A DNA stretch of 64,000 nt from Planctomycetota bacterium (GCA_014584315.1 JACTNA010000030.1:40684-104683), one strand, 5' to 3'; shown: positions 9,655-19,295, counted from the first letter of the stretch. Notes: generated by a model not told the origin, from the letters alone. Numbers and translations: made by a program.

Positions 9655-10143
9655 ATGCCAGAACAAATCACAAACAAACGGCCCGATGGGCCCGAGGCCC
9701 GTCTGGCCGCCCTCGGGATCACCCTCCCCGACGCCCCCAGGCCCGTCGCCGCGTACATCCCGGCCGTTCGAACCGGCAATCTCGTCTTCGTCAGCGGCCA
9801 GATCCCGATGCGCGACGGCAGGCTCATCGCCCAAGGTCGCGTTCCCGGCGAGGTCTCCCAGGAAACAGCCCGGGATTGCGCTCGCCAGTGCGCACTGAAC
9901 GGCCTCGCGGTCGTCCGCGCCGCCGCGGGCACGCTCGACGCCGTCAAGCGCGTCGTCCGGCTCGGCGTGTTCGTCGCCAGCGAGCCCGGCTTCCACGCTC
10001 AGCCGCAGGTCGCCAACGCCGCCAGCGAACTCATGGAGCAGGTTTTCGGCGAAACAGGGCGGCACGCCCGCGCGGCCGTCGGGTCCATCGACCTGCCCCT
10101 GGGCGCCCCCGTGGAGATCGAGTTCCTGTTCGAAGTCGAGTAG
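9655..10143 (+). CDS. RidA/YjgF-family protein
   Basis: The 162-aa product belongs to the RidA (YjgF/YER057c/UK114) superfamily of small trimeric proteins. Canonical RidA hydrolyses reactive enamines and imines left by PLP enzymes. Matching segments are VRTGNLVFVSGQIPM, CALNGLAVVRAAAGTLD and the C-terminal strand VEIEFLFEVE. It is longer than RidA proper (about 130 aa) because of an N-terminal helix and an insertion (GRVPGEVSQETARDCARQ), features of a YjgF-like subfamily often paired with amino acid metabolism. The arginine of canonical RidA near the C terminus is not clearly present, so the exact activity is uncertain. Confidence 0.8.
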   Translation: MPEQITNKRPDGPEARLAALGITLPDAPRPVAAYIPAVRTGNLVFVSGQIPMRDGRLIAQGRVPGEVSQETARDCARQCALNGLAVVRAAAGTLDAVKRVVRLGVFVASEPGFHAQPQVANAASELMEQVFGETGRHARAAVGSIDLPLGAPVEIEFLFEVE

Positions 10144-10151
10144 GGACGGCC

Positions 10152-10796
10152 TCAACCGAACGCCTTTTTGTAGTCCGCCACGAACTTCTCCAGCCCGGTG
10201 TCCGTCAGCGGGTGCTGCATCACCTGCTCGATCACCTTGTACGGCACGGTCGCCACGTCGGCCCCCGCCAGCGCGCAATGCACCATGTGCAGCGGGTGCC
10301 TGATCGACGCCGCCAGAATCTTGGTAGCGAACCCGTAGTTGTCGTACACCTGGCGGATCTGCCGGATCAGGTCCATGCCGTCCGTCGCCACGTCGTCGAG
10401 CCGGCCGATGAACGGGCTGACGAGGAACGCGCCCGCCTTCGCCACCATCAGCGCCTGGAGCGTCTGGAAGCAGAGCGTCATGTTCGTCCGTGTGCCCTCG
10501 TCCGTCAGCGTCTTGCACGCCTTGAGGCCCGCGATCGTGCTCGGGAGTTTCACCACGATGTTTCCGGCGATCTTCGCCCGCTCGCGTCCCTCGCGCACCA
10601 TGCCCTCGTAGTCCGTCGCGATCACCTCCGCCGAGACCGGACCCTTGACGACCTCGCAGATCTCCGCAAGCCGCTTGACGTAGTCCACGCCCTCCTTTGC
10701 AATGAGCGAAGGGTTCGTCGTCACGCCGTCCAGCACGCCGAGGTCGGCCGCCTTGCGGATCTCCTCGAGGTTCGCGGTATCGATGTACAGGTCCAC
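10152..10796 (-). CDS. fsa: Transaldolase-like fructose-6-phosphate aldolase (TalC/FSA)
   Basis: This 214-aa protein is a short transaldolase of the TalC/FSA type, a decameric TIM barrel in the cytoplasm. Family features are [14 protein letters not shown] at the N terminus, [13 protein letters not shown], the Schiff-base lysine in [20 protein letters not shown] and SPFIGRLDD. The length matches the short subfamily. Such proteins act either as fructose-6-phosphate aldolase or as true transaldolase of the pentose phosphate pathway; sequence by eye does not separate these. The gene converges tightly on the RidA-like gene (8 nt apart) and follows an acyl-CoA ligase on the same strand. Confidence 0.9.
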   Translation of the reverse strand: MDLYIDTANLEEIRKAADLGVLDGVTTNPSLIAKEGVDYVKRLAEICEVVKGPVSAEVIATDYEGMVREGRERAKIAGNIVVKLPSTIAGLKACKTLTDEGTRTNMTLCFQTLQALMVAKAGAFLVSPFIGRLDDVATDGMDLIRQIRQVYDNYGFATKILAASIRHPLHMVHCALAGADVATVPYKVIEQVMQHPLTDTGLEKFVADYKKAFG

Positions 10797-10829
10797 GGTT
10801 CGTCTCCTTCCCTGTGAATCCGCCGGATG

Positions 10830-12332
10830 CTACCCGCCCGTCCGGCCTTCGCCCGAAACGAGCGTCGCCGAGAGTTCCCGCCGCAGGATCTTGCCCGTTG
10901 GGTTCCGCGGCAACTTCTCCAGCACCCGCACCTCGCGCGGCACCTTGTAGCCCGCCAGCCGCTCCCGGCAGTGCGCCAGCAACGCCCGCTCGTCGATCGT
11001 CTGCCCCTCCGACGGCTCGACGAACGCGATCGGAACCTCGCCGCGCACGGGGTCGTGCAGCCCGACCACGCCCGACGCCCCCACCGACGGGTGCTGGTTC
11101 AGCACTTCCTCGATCTCGCGGGGGAAGACGTTCTCGCCGCCGACGATGAGCATCTCCTTGATCCGGCCGGTGATGTACAGGTGCCCGTCCTCGTCCAGCC
11201 GACCCATGTCCCCGGTGTGCAGCCAGCCGTCGGCGTCGATAGCCCTGGCCGTCTCCTCCGGCAGGTTGAAGTAGCCCTTCATCAGGTTCGGCCCGCGGAT
11301 GCGCACCTCGCCGTCCACGCCCGGCGGCTGCGGGCGCCCCGACGACGGATCGACCACCACCTCCTCCACCCGCGGCAGCGCACGACCGACCGACCTCGCC
11401 CGCCACTCGTGCGGCCGGCACCAGTTCGTCACCGGCGACGTCTCCGTCAGCCCGTACCCCTCGTTGATTGTTACGCCGAACCGCTCTCGGAACCGCGTGA
11501 ACACGTCCTCGGAGAGCGGCTCGCCCCCGGACACCACGTACCGAAGCGACGCAAAGTCCTCCGGCGTCGCGTCCTTCACGGTCAGCAACGCGCCGTACAT
11601 CGACGGGATCGCCACCAGAACCGTCGGGCGGTGCTCACGGATCAACCGCACGATCTTTTGCGGCACGAACCTCGCCGCGTACACGGCCCGCATCCCCACG
11701 GTCAGCGGCAGCAGCGTCAGCACCGTCAGGCCGAAGGAGTGGAACTGCGGCAGCACGCCCAGGATCACGTCCCGACGCGAGAAGTCCACCCACTCGCCCA
11801 CCTGCCGCACGTTCGCCGCGAGGTTCCCGTGCGTCAGCATCACGCCCTTGGGCCGCCCGCTCGTGCCCGACGTGTACAGCAGCACCGCGAGGTCGTCCGG
11901 CGCGGCGACCGACGGCCAGCGAGGCTCGGGAAACGACCGGAAGTTGATCGACTCCATGCGCACAAGGTTCGGCACACGCGGCTCGCCGCCCAGGAACTCG
12001 AGCATCGGCCCGACCGTGAACACCGTGTCCGTGCCGCAATCGTCGATGACGTACTGCAACTCCTCCGGCTTCAAGAGGTAGTTCAGCGGCACCGCCGTCC
12101 GCCCAGCGATCCACGTCCCCAGCGCGGCGATCGGGAACGCCCCGCTCGTCGGCAGCAGCAGCCCCACCGTCGCAGACTTGGAGCGCCGCTCGATCTCGTC
12201 CGCCACGTGGAACGCGGCCAGCAGAATCTCGAGCGCCTTGTACCGCCTCTGATCGTCGATCACGACCGTCGAAAGCGGCCGGCTCAGGCACGAACGGATG
12301 ATCGGCCAGTGAACGCTCACGCTGTTCTCCAC
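10830..12332 (-). CDS. AMP-dependent acyl-CoA ligase
   Basis: A 500-aa member of the ANL superfamily, which activates a carboxylic acid as acyl-AMP and then usually transfers it to CoA. The phosphate-binding loop YTSGTSGRPKGVMLTHGN, the adenine motif YGLTETSPV, the hinge/A8 region (TGRIKEMLIVGGENVFP) and the catalytic lysine of PRNPTGKILRREL are all present, so it should be active. Overall it looks like a long-chain fatty acid CoA ligase, slightly short at the N terminus. Its N-terminal segment is weakly conserved, so the start at 12332 is the least certain point. No other fatty acid gene is adjacent. Confidence 0.85.
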   Translation of the reverse strand: MENSVSVHWPIIRSCLSRPLSTVVIDDQRRYKALEILLAAFHVADEIERRSKSATVGLLLPTSGAFPIAALGTWIAGRTAVPLNYLLKPEELQYVIDDCGTDTVFTVGPMLEFLGGEPRVPNLVRMESINFRSFPEPRWPSVAAPDDLAVLLYTSGTSGRPKGVMLTHGNLAANVRQVGEWVDFSRRDVILGVLPQFHSFGLTVLTLLPLTVGMRAVYAARFVPQKIVRLIREHRPTVLVAIPSMYGALLTVKDATPEDFASLRYVVSGGEPLSEDVFTRFRERFGVTINEGYGLTETSPVTNWCRPHEWRARSVGRALPRVEEVVVDPSSGRPQPPGVDGEVRIRGPNLMKGYFNLPEETARAIDADGWLHTGDMGRLDEDGHLYITGRIKEMLIVGGENVFPREIEEVLNQHPSVGASGVVGLHDPVRGEVPIAFVEPSEGQTIDERALLAHCRERLAGYKVPREVRVLEKLPRNPTGKILRRELSATLVSGEGRTGG

Positions 12333-12503
12333 GGGAGCAACCGTCCCCCCGGTACTCTAACGAAGCCCGACGCGAACGGGGCGGCAACCCCCGGCGCGGT
12401 TCGGGCGTATCGTGGAACGGCCGCGAGCCGTCGCGGCGCGACGCGGGCCAGCCGGGGCCGCCACGAGCGGCCCTCCCCACCTCCGGCCCGCGGGGAGTTG
12501 ACC

Positions 12504-13493
12504 ATGAGCCTGTGGCTTCGTCGTGCGGGCACTGTCGCGGCTGTCGGCGTGGCGCTGGCGGTCACCGGTGCGGCGAACCCCGCGACCGCCCAGCCGACGA
12601 CGCGCACCACGGTCGAGGCCGGGGACTCGATCCCCGAGTGGCTGCGGGCGCACATCCCGAACCCGGACGACCCTCGCTACCGGGAATGGGCCGCCCAGCA
12701 GAAGCAGCGCCGGGAACTCGAGCGCGAGTTGCAGCGCCTCCGCGCGACCTACTTCCGGGATGTGCGTGCCGTCGAACGCCGCCAGGTCGGCATCGCCGAA
12801 CTCCGCACGTACACCGAGCCGTTCGCGTACCCGTCCCTGCTCGAGGTCTTCAAACGCGAAGCCTCGGACGTGCGCACCGCGATCCTCGACATGCTCGTGG
12901 ACCAGGCCACCGACGAGGCCGACGCGACCCTCGCCTGGGTCGCCGTCTTCGACCACGACCCGGCCATCAAGGCCCGGGCCGAGGAGCGGCTCCTGAAGCG
13001 CATCGCGCGCTGCGGCGAGGTCTCCGACCGCGTGAAACTCGTGCTCGCCGGCGGCCTCCAGCGCGACCGCAACGCCGACGCCGCCTCCGCCGCGGGCATC
13101 ATCCGCACGCTCCGCCTGCACGAGATGATCCCGCTGCTCATCGCCTCGCAGGTCCGCGGCGACACGCGCGGCGCGGAAGAATCCCGCACCGGCGGCCTCG
13201 GATGGATCGTCATCGGCCAGCAGATCGCCTTCGTCAGCGACCTCACGCCCGTCGTCGCCGACAGCGCGGTCGGCTTCGACCCCACGCTCAGCGTCGTCAC
13301 CGAGGGCGTCGTGCTGCGCATCATCGACGCCGTCGTCGTCACCTACCGCGTCGAGGTCCACAACGCACTCGTCGGCCTGACCAGCGAACTCTGGGGCAGG
13401 TCCACCGCCGGGCTGGGCTGGGACCGTCACGCGTGGATGCGCTGGTACAACGACGAGTTCCTGCCGCACATGCGCGAGCGCGCAGGCGGCTGA
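12504..13493 (+). CDS. Secreted protein of unknown function
   Basis: I do not recognise this 329-aa protein. It begins with a basic region and a hydrophobic stretch ending ANPATAQ (residues about 5-32), a probable Sec signal with a signal peptidase I site. A charged helical segment follows (QQKQRRELERELQRLR), then an all-helical central region with HEAT-like spacing (VRTAILDMLVDQATD, AIKARAEERLLKRIA) that may be a repeat solenoid. The C-terminal part is richer in strands and ends with a Trp/Arg-rich helix (WDRHAWMRWYNDEF). The start at 12504 follows a GGGGAG ribosome-binding site. It ends 7 nt before the convergent acpS gene. Confidence 0.6.
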   Translation: MSLWLRRAGTVAAVGVALAVTGAANPATAQPTTRTTVEAGDSIPEWLRAHIPNPDDPRYREWAAQQKQRRELERELQRLRATYFRDVRAVERRQVGIAELRTYTEPFAYPSLLEVFKREASDVRTAILDMLVDQATDEADATLAWVAVFDHDPAIKARAEERLLKRIARCGEVSDRVKLVLAGGLQRDRNADAASAAGIIRTLRLHEMIPLLIASQVRGDTRGAEESRTGGLGWIVIGQQIAFVSDLTPVVADSAVGFDPTLSVVTEGVVLRIIDAVVVTYRVEVHNALVGLTSELWGRSTAGLGWDRHAWMRWYNDEFLPHMRERAGG

Positions 13494-13500
13494 CGCACGC

Positions 13501-13890
13501 TCACCGCTCCGCCACCGCGATCACCGACGCCGCCGCGTGCGTCGACGTGTGCGTCAGCGAGACGAGCCACCCCGTGATGCCGCGATCGGCCGCGATCTCC
13601 GCGGCCCGCCCGTGCAGCCGCACCGTCGGCGCGCCCGAGGGCAGCAGCACGACCTCCGCGTCGGTCCACGCGATGCCCTCGCTCCAGCCCGTCGCCAGCG
13701 CCTTGAAGACCGCCTCCTTGGCGGCGAAACGTGAGGCGAAACGCTGCCACCGCAGCCGCGACGATGCCTCGGCGTACGCCGCCTCGCCCGGCGTGAAGAC
13801 GCGCTCGACCGCCCGGGCGCCATGCCGACCGATCAGCGCCTCCACCCGCGCGATCTCCACGAGATCGATGCCGTGTCCGACGATCCGCAC
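13501..13890 (-). CDS. acpS: Holo-[acyl-carrier-protein] synthase (AcpS)
   Basis: AcpS transfers 4'-phosphopantetheine from CoA to acyl carrier protein. The 129-aa product has both family signatures: GHGIDLVEIARV with the metal-binding aspartate at residue 9, and FASRFAAKEAVFKAL with the second metal ligand glutamate. The C-terminal strand (VSLTHTSTHAAASVIA) is also typical. Length is normal for the trimeric bacterial type. It is the last gene of a minus-strand run that starts upstream with the chaperone genes, 19 nt after the beta-propeller gene. Confidence 0.93.
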   Translation of the reverse strand: MRIVGHGIDLVEIARVEALIGRHGARAVERVFTPGEAAYAEASSRLRWQRFASRFAAKEAVFKALATGWSEGIAWTDAEVVLLPSGAPTVRLHGRAAEIAADRGITGWLVSLTHTSTHAAASVIAVAER

Positions 13891-13909
13891 GCCGGGATGG
13901 TACGGCCGC

Positions 13910-14872
13910 TCAGTACGGCCAGATCTCCAGCCCGTGCGGGCAGTTGCGGACGTCCTTTGAGACGCTCACCTGCTGCACGACACGTCCCGTCTCGAACTCG
14001 TACACCGTGATGGTCGTGGGTGAACACCCGGCGATCACGAACCCGTCGTCGGTCGCGCACAGCCCGCGTGCGAAGCCCGGCCGCGCGTGGTCCGCGGGGA
14101 TGTTCGCGTTCAGCAGCGCTCCGCTGTCGAACTCCGGCACCGCGAACCGCCGCACCACGTTCCCCTCCAGATCGGCGTAGCACACCGCGTTCTCCGACGT
14201 GCTGTTGTAGAGCACGCCGTCACGGAACGGCCGGGCGTTGTGCGTCCACTGCGGGGTCGGAGCGTACGGGCGAGCGCCGTCGCGGTCGATGGCGTGGACC
14301 GCGTCCAGCCGCACGCCCCCGACGAACGTCCTCCCACGCCCGCGCCACACGCTGTTCACGTGCGTCGTATCGCCCGGCTTCGGGCCGTCCGATCGGGTCG
14401 GGTCGAACCGGCCCACGCGAAGGCGATGCTGGATCACCGGCCCCAGGTCGGTCAGCAGCCGGTGCGGGTAGTGCCGGATGAGCCTCGCGCCCGTGAACAC
14501 GCCCGTGCGCAGGTCGAGTTCCAGCACAGAATCGAACCCGGTCGAGGTGAGGAAGAGCCGATCCCCGTCGGCATGGATCTCGTGGCAGTGCCGGAGGTAG
14601 CGGTTGCGGAAGGAGCGCAGGTGCTTGAACGACGGGTCGAAGACCATGATCTCGTCCGAGGCCGCGATGAGCACCGTGCCGTCGTGGTACGCGATGCCGC
14701 GCAGGCCGCGGTCGAACCCGCGCCCCGACCAGTCGATCTCCATCGTGTCCCAGTCGAGCACCTGCGTCGAAGCGCCGATCTCCAGATCGATCAGGTACGC
14801 GCCGCCATGGCTCTCGCCCTGGCGCGTCGAACGGATCACGTCGGTCACGAGAACGGTCGGGAGTCGTGGCAT
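13910..14872 (-). CDS. Beta-propeller-like protein of unknown function
   Basis: A 320-aa protein that reads as a set of short beta-rich repeats, each with a G-x-(V/L)-(L/F) strand followed by a charged turn, for example GTVLIAASDEIMVFD, GDRLFLTSTGFDSVLELD and GVLYNSTSENAVCYAD. This is the look of a six- or seven-bladed propeller. Conserved-looking residues are HCHEIHADG, DTTHVNSVW and WTHNARPF, whose His/Asn/Asp could form a central site. There is no signal peptide, so it is probably cytoplasmic. Length and His motifs recall families such as DUF4915/TIGR03032, but that match is from memory and unconfirmed. It lies between the FmdB and acpS genes. Confidence 0.6.
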   Translation of the reverse strand: MPRLPTVLVTDVIRSTRQGESHGGAYLIDLEIGASTQVLDWDTMEIDWSGRGFDRGLRGIAYHDGTVLIAASDEIMVFDPSFKHLRSFRNRYLRHCHEIHADGDRLFLTSTGFDSVLELDLRTGVFTGARLIRHYPHRLLTDLGPVIQHRLRVGRFDPTRSDGPKPGDTTHVNSVWRGRGRTFVGGVRLDAVHAIDRDGARPYAPTPQWTHNARPFRDGVLYNSTSENAVCYADLEGNVVRRFAVPEFDSGALLNANIPADHARPGFARGLCATDDGFVIAGCSPTTITVYEFETGRVVQQVSVSKDVRNCPHGLEIWPY

Positions 14873-14911
14873 GGCGTTCCGGCACGTCGCGTGCGCCGGC
14901 GCGCCACGCGG

Positions 14912-15232
14912 TCACGCACCGGACGCGGACGTTGTCTTCCTCTGCCCCGACGAGGTCTTGTCCTGCGCGGGAGTCGCGGATGCGCACCCGCATGATTCGG
15001 AGCACGGGCCGGGCTTCGACTCCGCCTCCGCCGCCTTGCGGTACGACGACGATCGGTAATCGGTTTGATAGAAGCCGGAACCTTTGAACAGAATCGCGCC
15101 GCCCGCGCCGATCACGCGCTCGAGCGATCGCTTCTTGCATCGAGGGCAACCCTTCAGGGGAGACGCCTTGATCGAGTGGAACCGCTCGAAGGAATGCCCG
15201 CAGTTCCGGCACGAATACTCATACGTCGGCAT
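14912..15232 (-). CDS. FmdB-family zinc-ribbon protein
   Basis: The 106-aa protein starts MPTYEYSCRNCGHSFE and continues CPRCKKRSLERVIG, the four-cysteine zinc ribbon of the FmdB/CxxC_CxxC_SSSS regulatory family. A middle segment (GSGFYQTDYRSSSYR) is also typical of the family. The tail is Ser/Ala-rich with several cysteines (CSESCGCAS), which may add a second metal site or be disordered. The family is widespread and its role is unsettled. It follows grpE by 36 nt on the same strand. Confidence 0.82.
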   Translation of the reverse strand: MPTYEYSCRNCGHSFERFHSIKASPLKGCPRCKKRSLERVIGAGGAILFKGSGFYQTDYRSSSYRKAAEAESKPGPCSESCGCASATPAQDKTSSGQRKTTSASGA

Positions 15233-15268
15233 GGCAAACCCTCTCGATGAATCGGTGGCTTTCTTCCA

Positions 15269-15838
15269 TCACGAGTCCGATACGCCGTCCCGCGCATCTT
15301 CGCACGGCGCAGCGACGACAACCTTCGCCGGACGCAGCAGCCGGTCGCCGATCGCGTACCCGACCTGGCACGTCTCCGCGATGCGCCCCGGTTCGACGCC
15401 CTCGCGCGCCTGCTGCGAAACCGCCTGGTGACGCAGCGGGTCGTACTCGTCGTTCGGCTCCGGGCGGATCGTCGTGACGCCCAGCGACTGGATCGTCCGG
15501 TGCAGGTCGTCGCGGATCATCCGCACGCCCTGCACCACCTGCTCGACGCTCGCCGCCCCCCCAGCGTGGCCGAGCGCGAGGTCGAAGTGGTCCAGCACGC
15601 TCAGGAGCCGCTCCACCACCGACGCCACGCCCGCCTCGCGCGCCAGCCGGTGCTCCACCGCGGCTCGCTGCTGCGAGTTGCGGTAGTCCGCCAGCGACCG
15701 CTGGTACCGCCCTCGCAACTCGTCCAGTTCGGCCCGCAGCGCGGCCGTCGCGTCCTCGGCCGCGGGCCGCTCCCCCCCGCCCGCGTCCGCCGTCGGGTCC
15801 GCGCCCCCGCTCGTGATGTCCCGCTCGTGCTTCATCAT
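15269..15838 (-). CDS. grpE: Nucleotide exchange factor GrpE
   Basis: GrpE releases ADP from DnaK and completes the Hsp70 cycle. The 189-aa product has a disordered acidic N terminus, a long coiled coil (about residues 30-90, [20 protein letters not shown]) and the beta domain near the C terminus with [13 protein letters not shown] and [18 protein letters not shown]. These match GrpE over its length. The start overlaps the dnaJ stop by 4 nt (ATGA), so the two are translationally coupled; a second ATG follows directly. No dnaK gene lies in this window. Confidence 0.9.
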   Translation of the reverse strand: MMKHERDITSGGADPTADAGGGERPAAEDATAALRAELDELRGRYQRSLADYRNSQQRAAVEHRLAREAGVASVVERLLSVLDHFDLALGHAGGAASVEQVVQGVRMIRDDLHRTIQSLGVTTIRPEPNDEYDPLRHQAVSQQAREGVEPGRIAETCQVGYAIGDRLLRPAKVVVAAPCEDARDGVSDS

Positions 15839-17025
15839 GGCTCACGGTTCGCATCGCGGCCCGAGGACGAGCCGCCGAAGAAATCCTTGACCTTCCGCAG
15901 CACGCTCGGCGAGTCCGCCAGCACGCTCGCCCCTTCCGTCTCCGCGTACTCGCGCAGCAGGGACTCCTGTTTCGCGCTCAGCCGCTTCGGGATCTCGACC
16001 CGCACGCCCACGCGCAGGTCGCCCCGCCGGCCCGTGCGCAGGTTCGGCAGTCCCTCGCCCTCCACGCGGAACACGGAGCCGTGCTGCGTTCCCGGCGGCA
16101 CGCGCAGCGTGGCTTCGCCGTCGAGAGTCTCGATCGGCAGGTCCGCTCCCAGCGCGGCCTGCGTGAACGAGATCGGCTGCTCCATCAGCAGGTTGTCGCC
16201 GTCGCGCACGAACCGCGGGTGCTTGCGCACGCGGATCACCACGTGCAGATCGCCGCGCACGCCGGTCCCCGCCGGCGAGGCCTCGGGGGGGGGCGGCTCG
16301 CCCTCGCCCTGCACCCGCACGGCCTGCCCCTCCGACACCCCCGCCGGGACCTTGACGTTGATGCGCCGCTTGCGCGAGACGCGCCCCCGCCCGCGGCACG
16401 CGTCGCACTGCTCGCGGATCACGGTCCCGCGCCCGCGGCAGGTCGGGCAGGCCGTCACCATGCGGAACATGCCCCCGAGTCCGGTCTGCTGCACCTTGCC
16501 CTGCCCGCCGCACGTCGGGCACGATTCGGGCGAGGTGCCGGGCTTCGCGCCCGTGCCGGTGCAGGCGTCGCAGACGTCGAGGCGCGTGAACTCGACCTCT
16601 CGCTCGCACCCGTGCAGCACGTCGTCGAGCGTGAGGGTGACCTCGGTCTCCAGGTCGTAGCCGCGGGCGACGCGCCGCCCCGAGGCGGATCGGCCGAACC
16701 CGCCCCCCCCTCCTCCCCCGAAGATGTCCTCGAACATCGAGAAGATGTCCGAGACGTCCATCCGCGAGAAGTCGTGCGTCGCCGGCCCTCCGCCGCGGCG
16801 CAGCCCTTCGTGCCCGAACTGGTCGTAGAGGCGCCGTCTCGCGTCGTCCGAGAGCACCTCGTACGCCTCGGCGGCCTCCTTGAACTTCACCTCCGCCTCC
16901 GCGTCGCCGGGGTTGCGGTCCGGGTGGTGCTTCATCGCCAGCCGACGGTACGCGCGCTTGATCTCCTCCGCGCCGGCGGTGCGCTCGACGCCGAGAATCT
17001 CGTAATAGTCGCGGGTGGTGGGCAT
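15835..17025 (-). CDS. dnaJ: Chaperone protein DnaJ
   Basis: The 396-aa product is a full type I DnaJ, the J-domain co-chaperone of DnaK. The J domain carries the essential HPD in [10 protein letters not shown] Gly/Phe-rich linker follows (run of Gly near residue 85), then four CxxCxGxG-type repeats forming the two zinc centres ([32 protein letters not shown]), and the C-terminal substrate-binding domain. The start at 17025 ([12 protein letters not shown]) is the conserved DnaJ N terminus; the open frame extends further but without similarity. It is coupled to grpE by a 4-nt overlap and follows groEL2 after a 153-bp gap. Confidence 0.94.
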   Translation of the reverse strand: MPTTRDYYEILGVERTAGAEEIKRAYRRLAMKHHPDRNPGDAEAEVKFKEAAEAYEVLSDDARRRLYDQFGHEGLRRGGGPATHDFSRMDVSDIFSMFEDIFGGGGGGGFGRSASGRRVARGYDLETEVTLTLDDVLHGCEREVEFTRLDVCDACTGTGAKPGTSPESCPTCGGQGKVQQTGLGGMFRMVTACPTCRGRGTVIREQCDACRGRGRVSRKRRINVKVPAGVSEGQAVRVQGEGEPPPPEASPAGTGVRGDLHVVIRVRKHPRFVRDGDNLLMEQPISFTQAALGADLPIETLDGEATLRVPPGTQHGSVFRVEGEGLPNLRTGRRGDLRVGVRVEIPKRLSAKQESLLREYAETEGASVLADSPSVLRKVKDFFGGSSSGRDANREP

Positions 17026-17178
17026 GGCAAGGCACGCGGCATCTGGCACCAGGCACCGGGGAATGATGCAACCGCCCCGAAGACCTGCACCGCACAAGTG
17101 CCTGCCGCACAGTGCCCGGTGCCCAGGTTGTGAATCAAGCCCGCGAGCGTTCCCGCTCGGGGCTTGGAGATCGCTCGA
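17026..17178. other. groEL2-dnaJ intergenic region with paired arms
   Basis: Besides the terminator-like hairpin at 17137-17165, this gap contains perfect 9-nt complementary arms at 17052-17060 (GGCACCGGG) and 17115-17123 (CCCGGTGCC), separated by 54 nt. On the minus strand this structure would lie in the dnaJ leader. No heat-shock operator of the CIRCE type was found. Confidence 0.35.
17137..17165 (-). terminator. Terminator-like hairpin after groEL2
   Basis: Thirteen nucleotides past the groEL2 stop, the minus strand can fold AAGCCCCGAGCG against CGCTCGCGGGCTT with a GGAA tetraloop and one bulged base. A U-run is lacking (GATTCA follows), so it may act as an inefficient terminator, a processing site or a 3' stabiliser. 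Confidence 0.5.
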
Positions 17179-18792
17179 TCACGCCACCGCGCCGGCCTCC
17201 GCGGCCTTGTCCTCCTTCAGTTCAGTGACCAGCACGTCTGTCGTCAGCATCAGCCCCGCGACCGATGCCGCGTTCGTCAGCGCGGTGCGCGCCACGAGCG
17301 CGGGGTCGATGATCCCGGCCTTCACCAGGTCGGTGTACTCGCCCGTCGCGGCATCGAACCCGAACCCGCCCTTCCCCTCGCGCACCTTCTCGACCACCAG
17401 GTCGCCGTCGTGGCCCGCGTTGACGGCGATCTGCCTGGCCGGCGCTTCGAGCGCGGCCTCGACGATGTCGAACCCGAGCCGCTCGTCCCCCTTCGCCTTC
17501 GAGCGCGCCGCCTCGAGCGCGGGCTGTGCGCGCAGCAGCGCAACCCCGCCGCCGGGGACGTACCCCTCCTTGGCGGCGGCGCGCGTGGCGTGCAGGGCGT
17601 CATCGACCAGGTCCTTGCGGGCCTTCATGTCCACTTCGGTCGCCCCGCCGACGTTGATGATCGCCACGCCGCCGACGAGTTTGGCGTGCCGCTCCATCAG
17701 TTTCTCCCGGTCGTAGTCGCTCGTGGACTTCTCGTGCTGCGCGAGGATCTGCTCCGCCCTCGCCTGGATGTCCTTCTTCTTCCCCGCGCCCTCGATGATC
17801 GTGGTGTCGTCCTTGGTGATGACGATCTTCTTGGCCTTGCCCAGTTCGCCCAGTTCGATGGACTCGAGGCTGCGCCCCAGGTCCTCCGAGAAGAACGTGC
17901 CGCCGGTCAGGACCGCGATGTCGCCCAGCATCGCCTTGCGCCGGTCGCCGAAGCCCGGCGCCTTCACCGCGCAGATGCGCAGCACGCCCCGCAGCCGGTT
18001 CACGACCAGCGCGGCCAGCGCCTCGTTCTCCACGTCCTCGGCGATGATCAGCAGCGGCTTGTCCGACGCCGCGACGCGATTGAGCAGCGGCAGGAAGTCC
18101 GCCAGGTTCGCGATCTTCTTCTCGTGGATCAGCACCAGCGCGTCCTCGAGCACACACTCGGCCGTCTTCGGGTCGGTCATGAAGTACGGCGAGAGGTAGC
18201 CCTTGTCGAACTGCATGCCCTCGACGTACTCCAGCGTCGTCTCAGCGCTCTTGCCCTCCTCGACTTCGACCACGCCGTCGTGCCCGACCTTCGCGATCGC
18301 CTCGGCGATCAACTCGCCGATCTGCGCATCGTGGTTCGCCGAGACCGACGCGATCTTGCGGTAGTCGTCCTTGCCCTTGCACTTGACGGCCGACGCCGTG
18401 ATCGCCTCGCCCACCACCTCCGCCGCGCGGTTGATCCCGCGCTGCAGCAGCACCGGGTTCGCCCCCGCCGCCACGTGGCGCAGGCCCTCGGTGAAGATCG
18501 CCTGGGCGAGGATCGTCGCGGCCGTCGTGCCGTCGCCGGCCTTGTCGGCCGTCTTCTTGGCGACCTCGTTCACCATCTTCGCCCCCATCGCCTGGAACGG
18601 CTCGGGCAGCGAGACCTCCTTCGAGACCGAGACGCCGTCCTTCGTCACCGAGGGGCCGCCCCAGGACTTCTCGATCACCACGTGCCGTCCGCTCGGCCCC
18701 ATGGTGCACTTGACGGCGTCGGCCAGTCGATCCACGCCCTTCTTCATCTCAAGGAGCGCGGCGTCGTGGAACATGATCTGTTTGGTGGACAT
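17179..18792 (-). CDS. groEL: Chaperonin GroEL, second copy (no GGM tail)
   Basis: A 537-aa Hsp60 subunit. Core motifs are intact: [19 protein letters not shown], the ATPase aspartate in [36 protein letters not shown] and the C-terminal VPGGGVALL. It differs from the copy at 20160-21881 by ending in a short Glu/Ala-rich peptide ([12 protein letters not shown]) without the Gly-Met tail, which in GroEL projects into the cavity. Such tail-less copies are usually specialised paralogues. It lies 129 bp downstream of groES on the same strand, so this is the copy in the classical groES-groEL arrangement. Confidence 0.94.
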   Translation of the reverse strand: MSTKQIMFHDAALLEMKKGVDRLADAVKCTMGPSGRHVVIEKSWGGPSVTKDGVSVSKEVSLPEPFQAMGAKMVNEVAKKTADKAGDGTTAATILAQAIFTEGLRHVAAGANPVLLQRGINRAAEVVGEAITASAVKCKGKDDYRKIASVSANHDAQIGELIAEAIAKVGHDGVVEVEEGKSAETTLEYVEGMQFDKGYLSPYFMTDPKTAECVLEDALVLIHEKKIANLADFLPLLNRVAASDKPLLIIAEDVENEALAALVVNRLRGVLRICAVKAPGFGDRRKAMLGDIAVLTGGTFFSEDLGRSLESIELGELGKAKKIVITKDDTTIIEGAGKKKDIQARAEQILAQHEKSTSDYDREKLMERHAKLVGGVAIINVGGATEVDMKARKDLVDDALHATRAAAKEGYVPGGGVALLRAQPALEAARSKAKGDERLGFDIVEAALEAPARQIAVNAGHDGDLVVEKVREGKGGFGFDAATGEYTDLVKAGIIDPALVARTALTNAASVAGLMLTTDVLVTELKEDKAAEAGAVA

Positions 18793-18819
18793 GGGTACCT
18801 CTCAGAGTATCAAAGCATC

Positions 18820-18909
18820 AGAGCAGCAAAGCAGCAGAGCGACACACGACCTGACATCGGAATCGAAGCCGGAGCAACGCGAGCACGCAGTCTGCTGTTC
18901 TGCTGCTCC
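18820..18909 (-). other. Long imperfect inverted repeat between groES and groEL2
   Basis: Arms of 19 nt at 18820-18838 and 18891-18909 are complementary at 16 of 19 positions and rich in AGCAGC/CTGCTG triplets, with a 52-nt loop. They fill most of the groES-groEL2 gap and could fold in the transcript, acting as a processing, stabilising or attenuating element. The triplet composition is unlike the flanking genes. Confidence 0.5.
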
Positions 18910-18921
18910 GCTGTACCTGCG

Positions 18922-19212
18922 TCAGCCCTCAATCACGCCGAGCAACTCCGTCTCGCGCAGGATCAGGTGCTTCACGCCCTTGATCTCGACCTCCGTGCCC
19001 GCGTACTTGCCGAAGACGACGCGGTCGCCCTTGCCGACGGTCGGCTGGGCGCGCTTGCCGTTCTCCAGCAGTTTGCCCGGCCCGATCGCGACCACGTCGC
19101 CCTGCATCGGGCGCTCCTTCGCGGTCTCGGGCAGGTACAGCCCGCTGCTCGTCTTCGACTCCTGCTCCACGGGCTTGACGACGATCCGATCTTCCAGAGG
19201 CTTGATAGCCAT
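18922..19212 (-). CDS. groES: Co-chaperonin GroES
   Basis: The 96-aa heptameric lid of GroEL. Conserved parts are MAIKPLEDRIVVKPVE at the N terminus, the mobile-loop region SGLYLPETAKERP, GDVVAIGPGK, and YAGTEVEIKG near the end. The start at 19212 is set by that N terminus; an open extension upstream has no similarity. This is the only groES in the window and must serve one or both GroELs encoded here. It is the fifth gene of the run starting at groEL1. Confidence 0.95.
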   Translation of the reverse strand: MAIKPLEDRIVVKPVEQESKTSSGLYLPETAKERPMQGDVVAIGPGKLLENGKRAQPTVGKGDRVVFGKYAGTEVEIKGVKHLILRETELLGVIEG

Positions 19213-19295
19213 GATGCGTTTCTCCGTTCGGTCTCTCGCGGGGAGTGCCCGCGTCGCGTTCCTGATTACCTCCGCGGCGTCCGCAGCCGCGGCGG

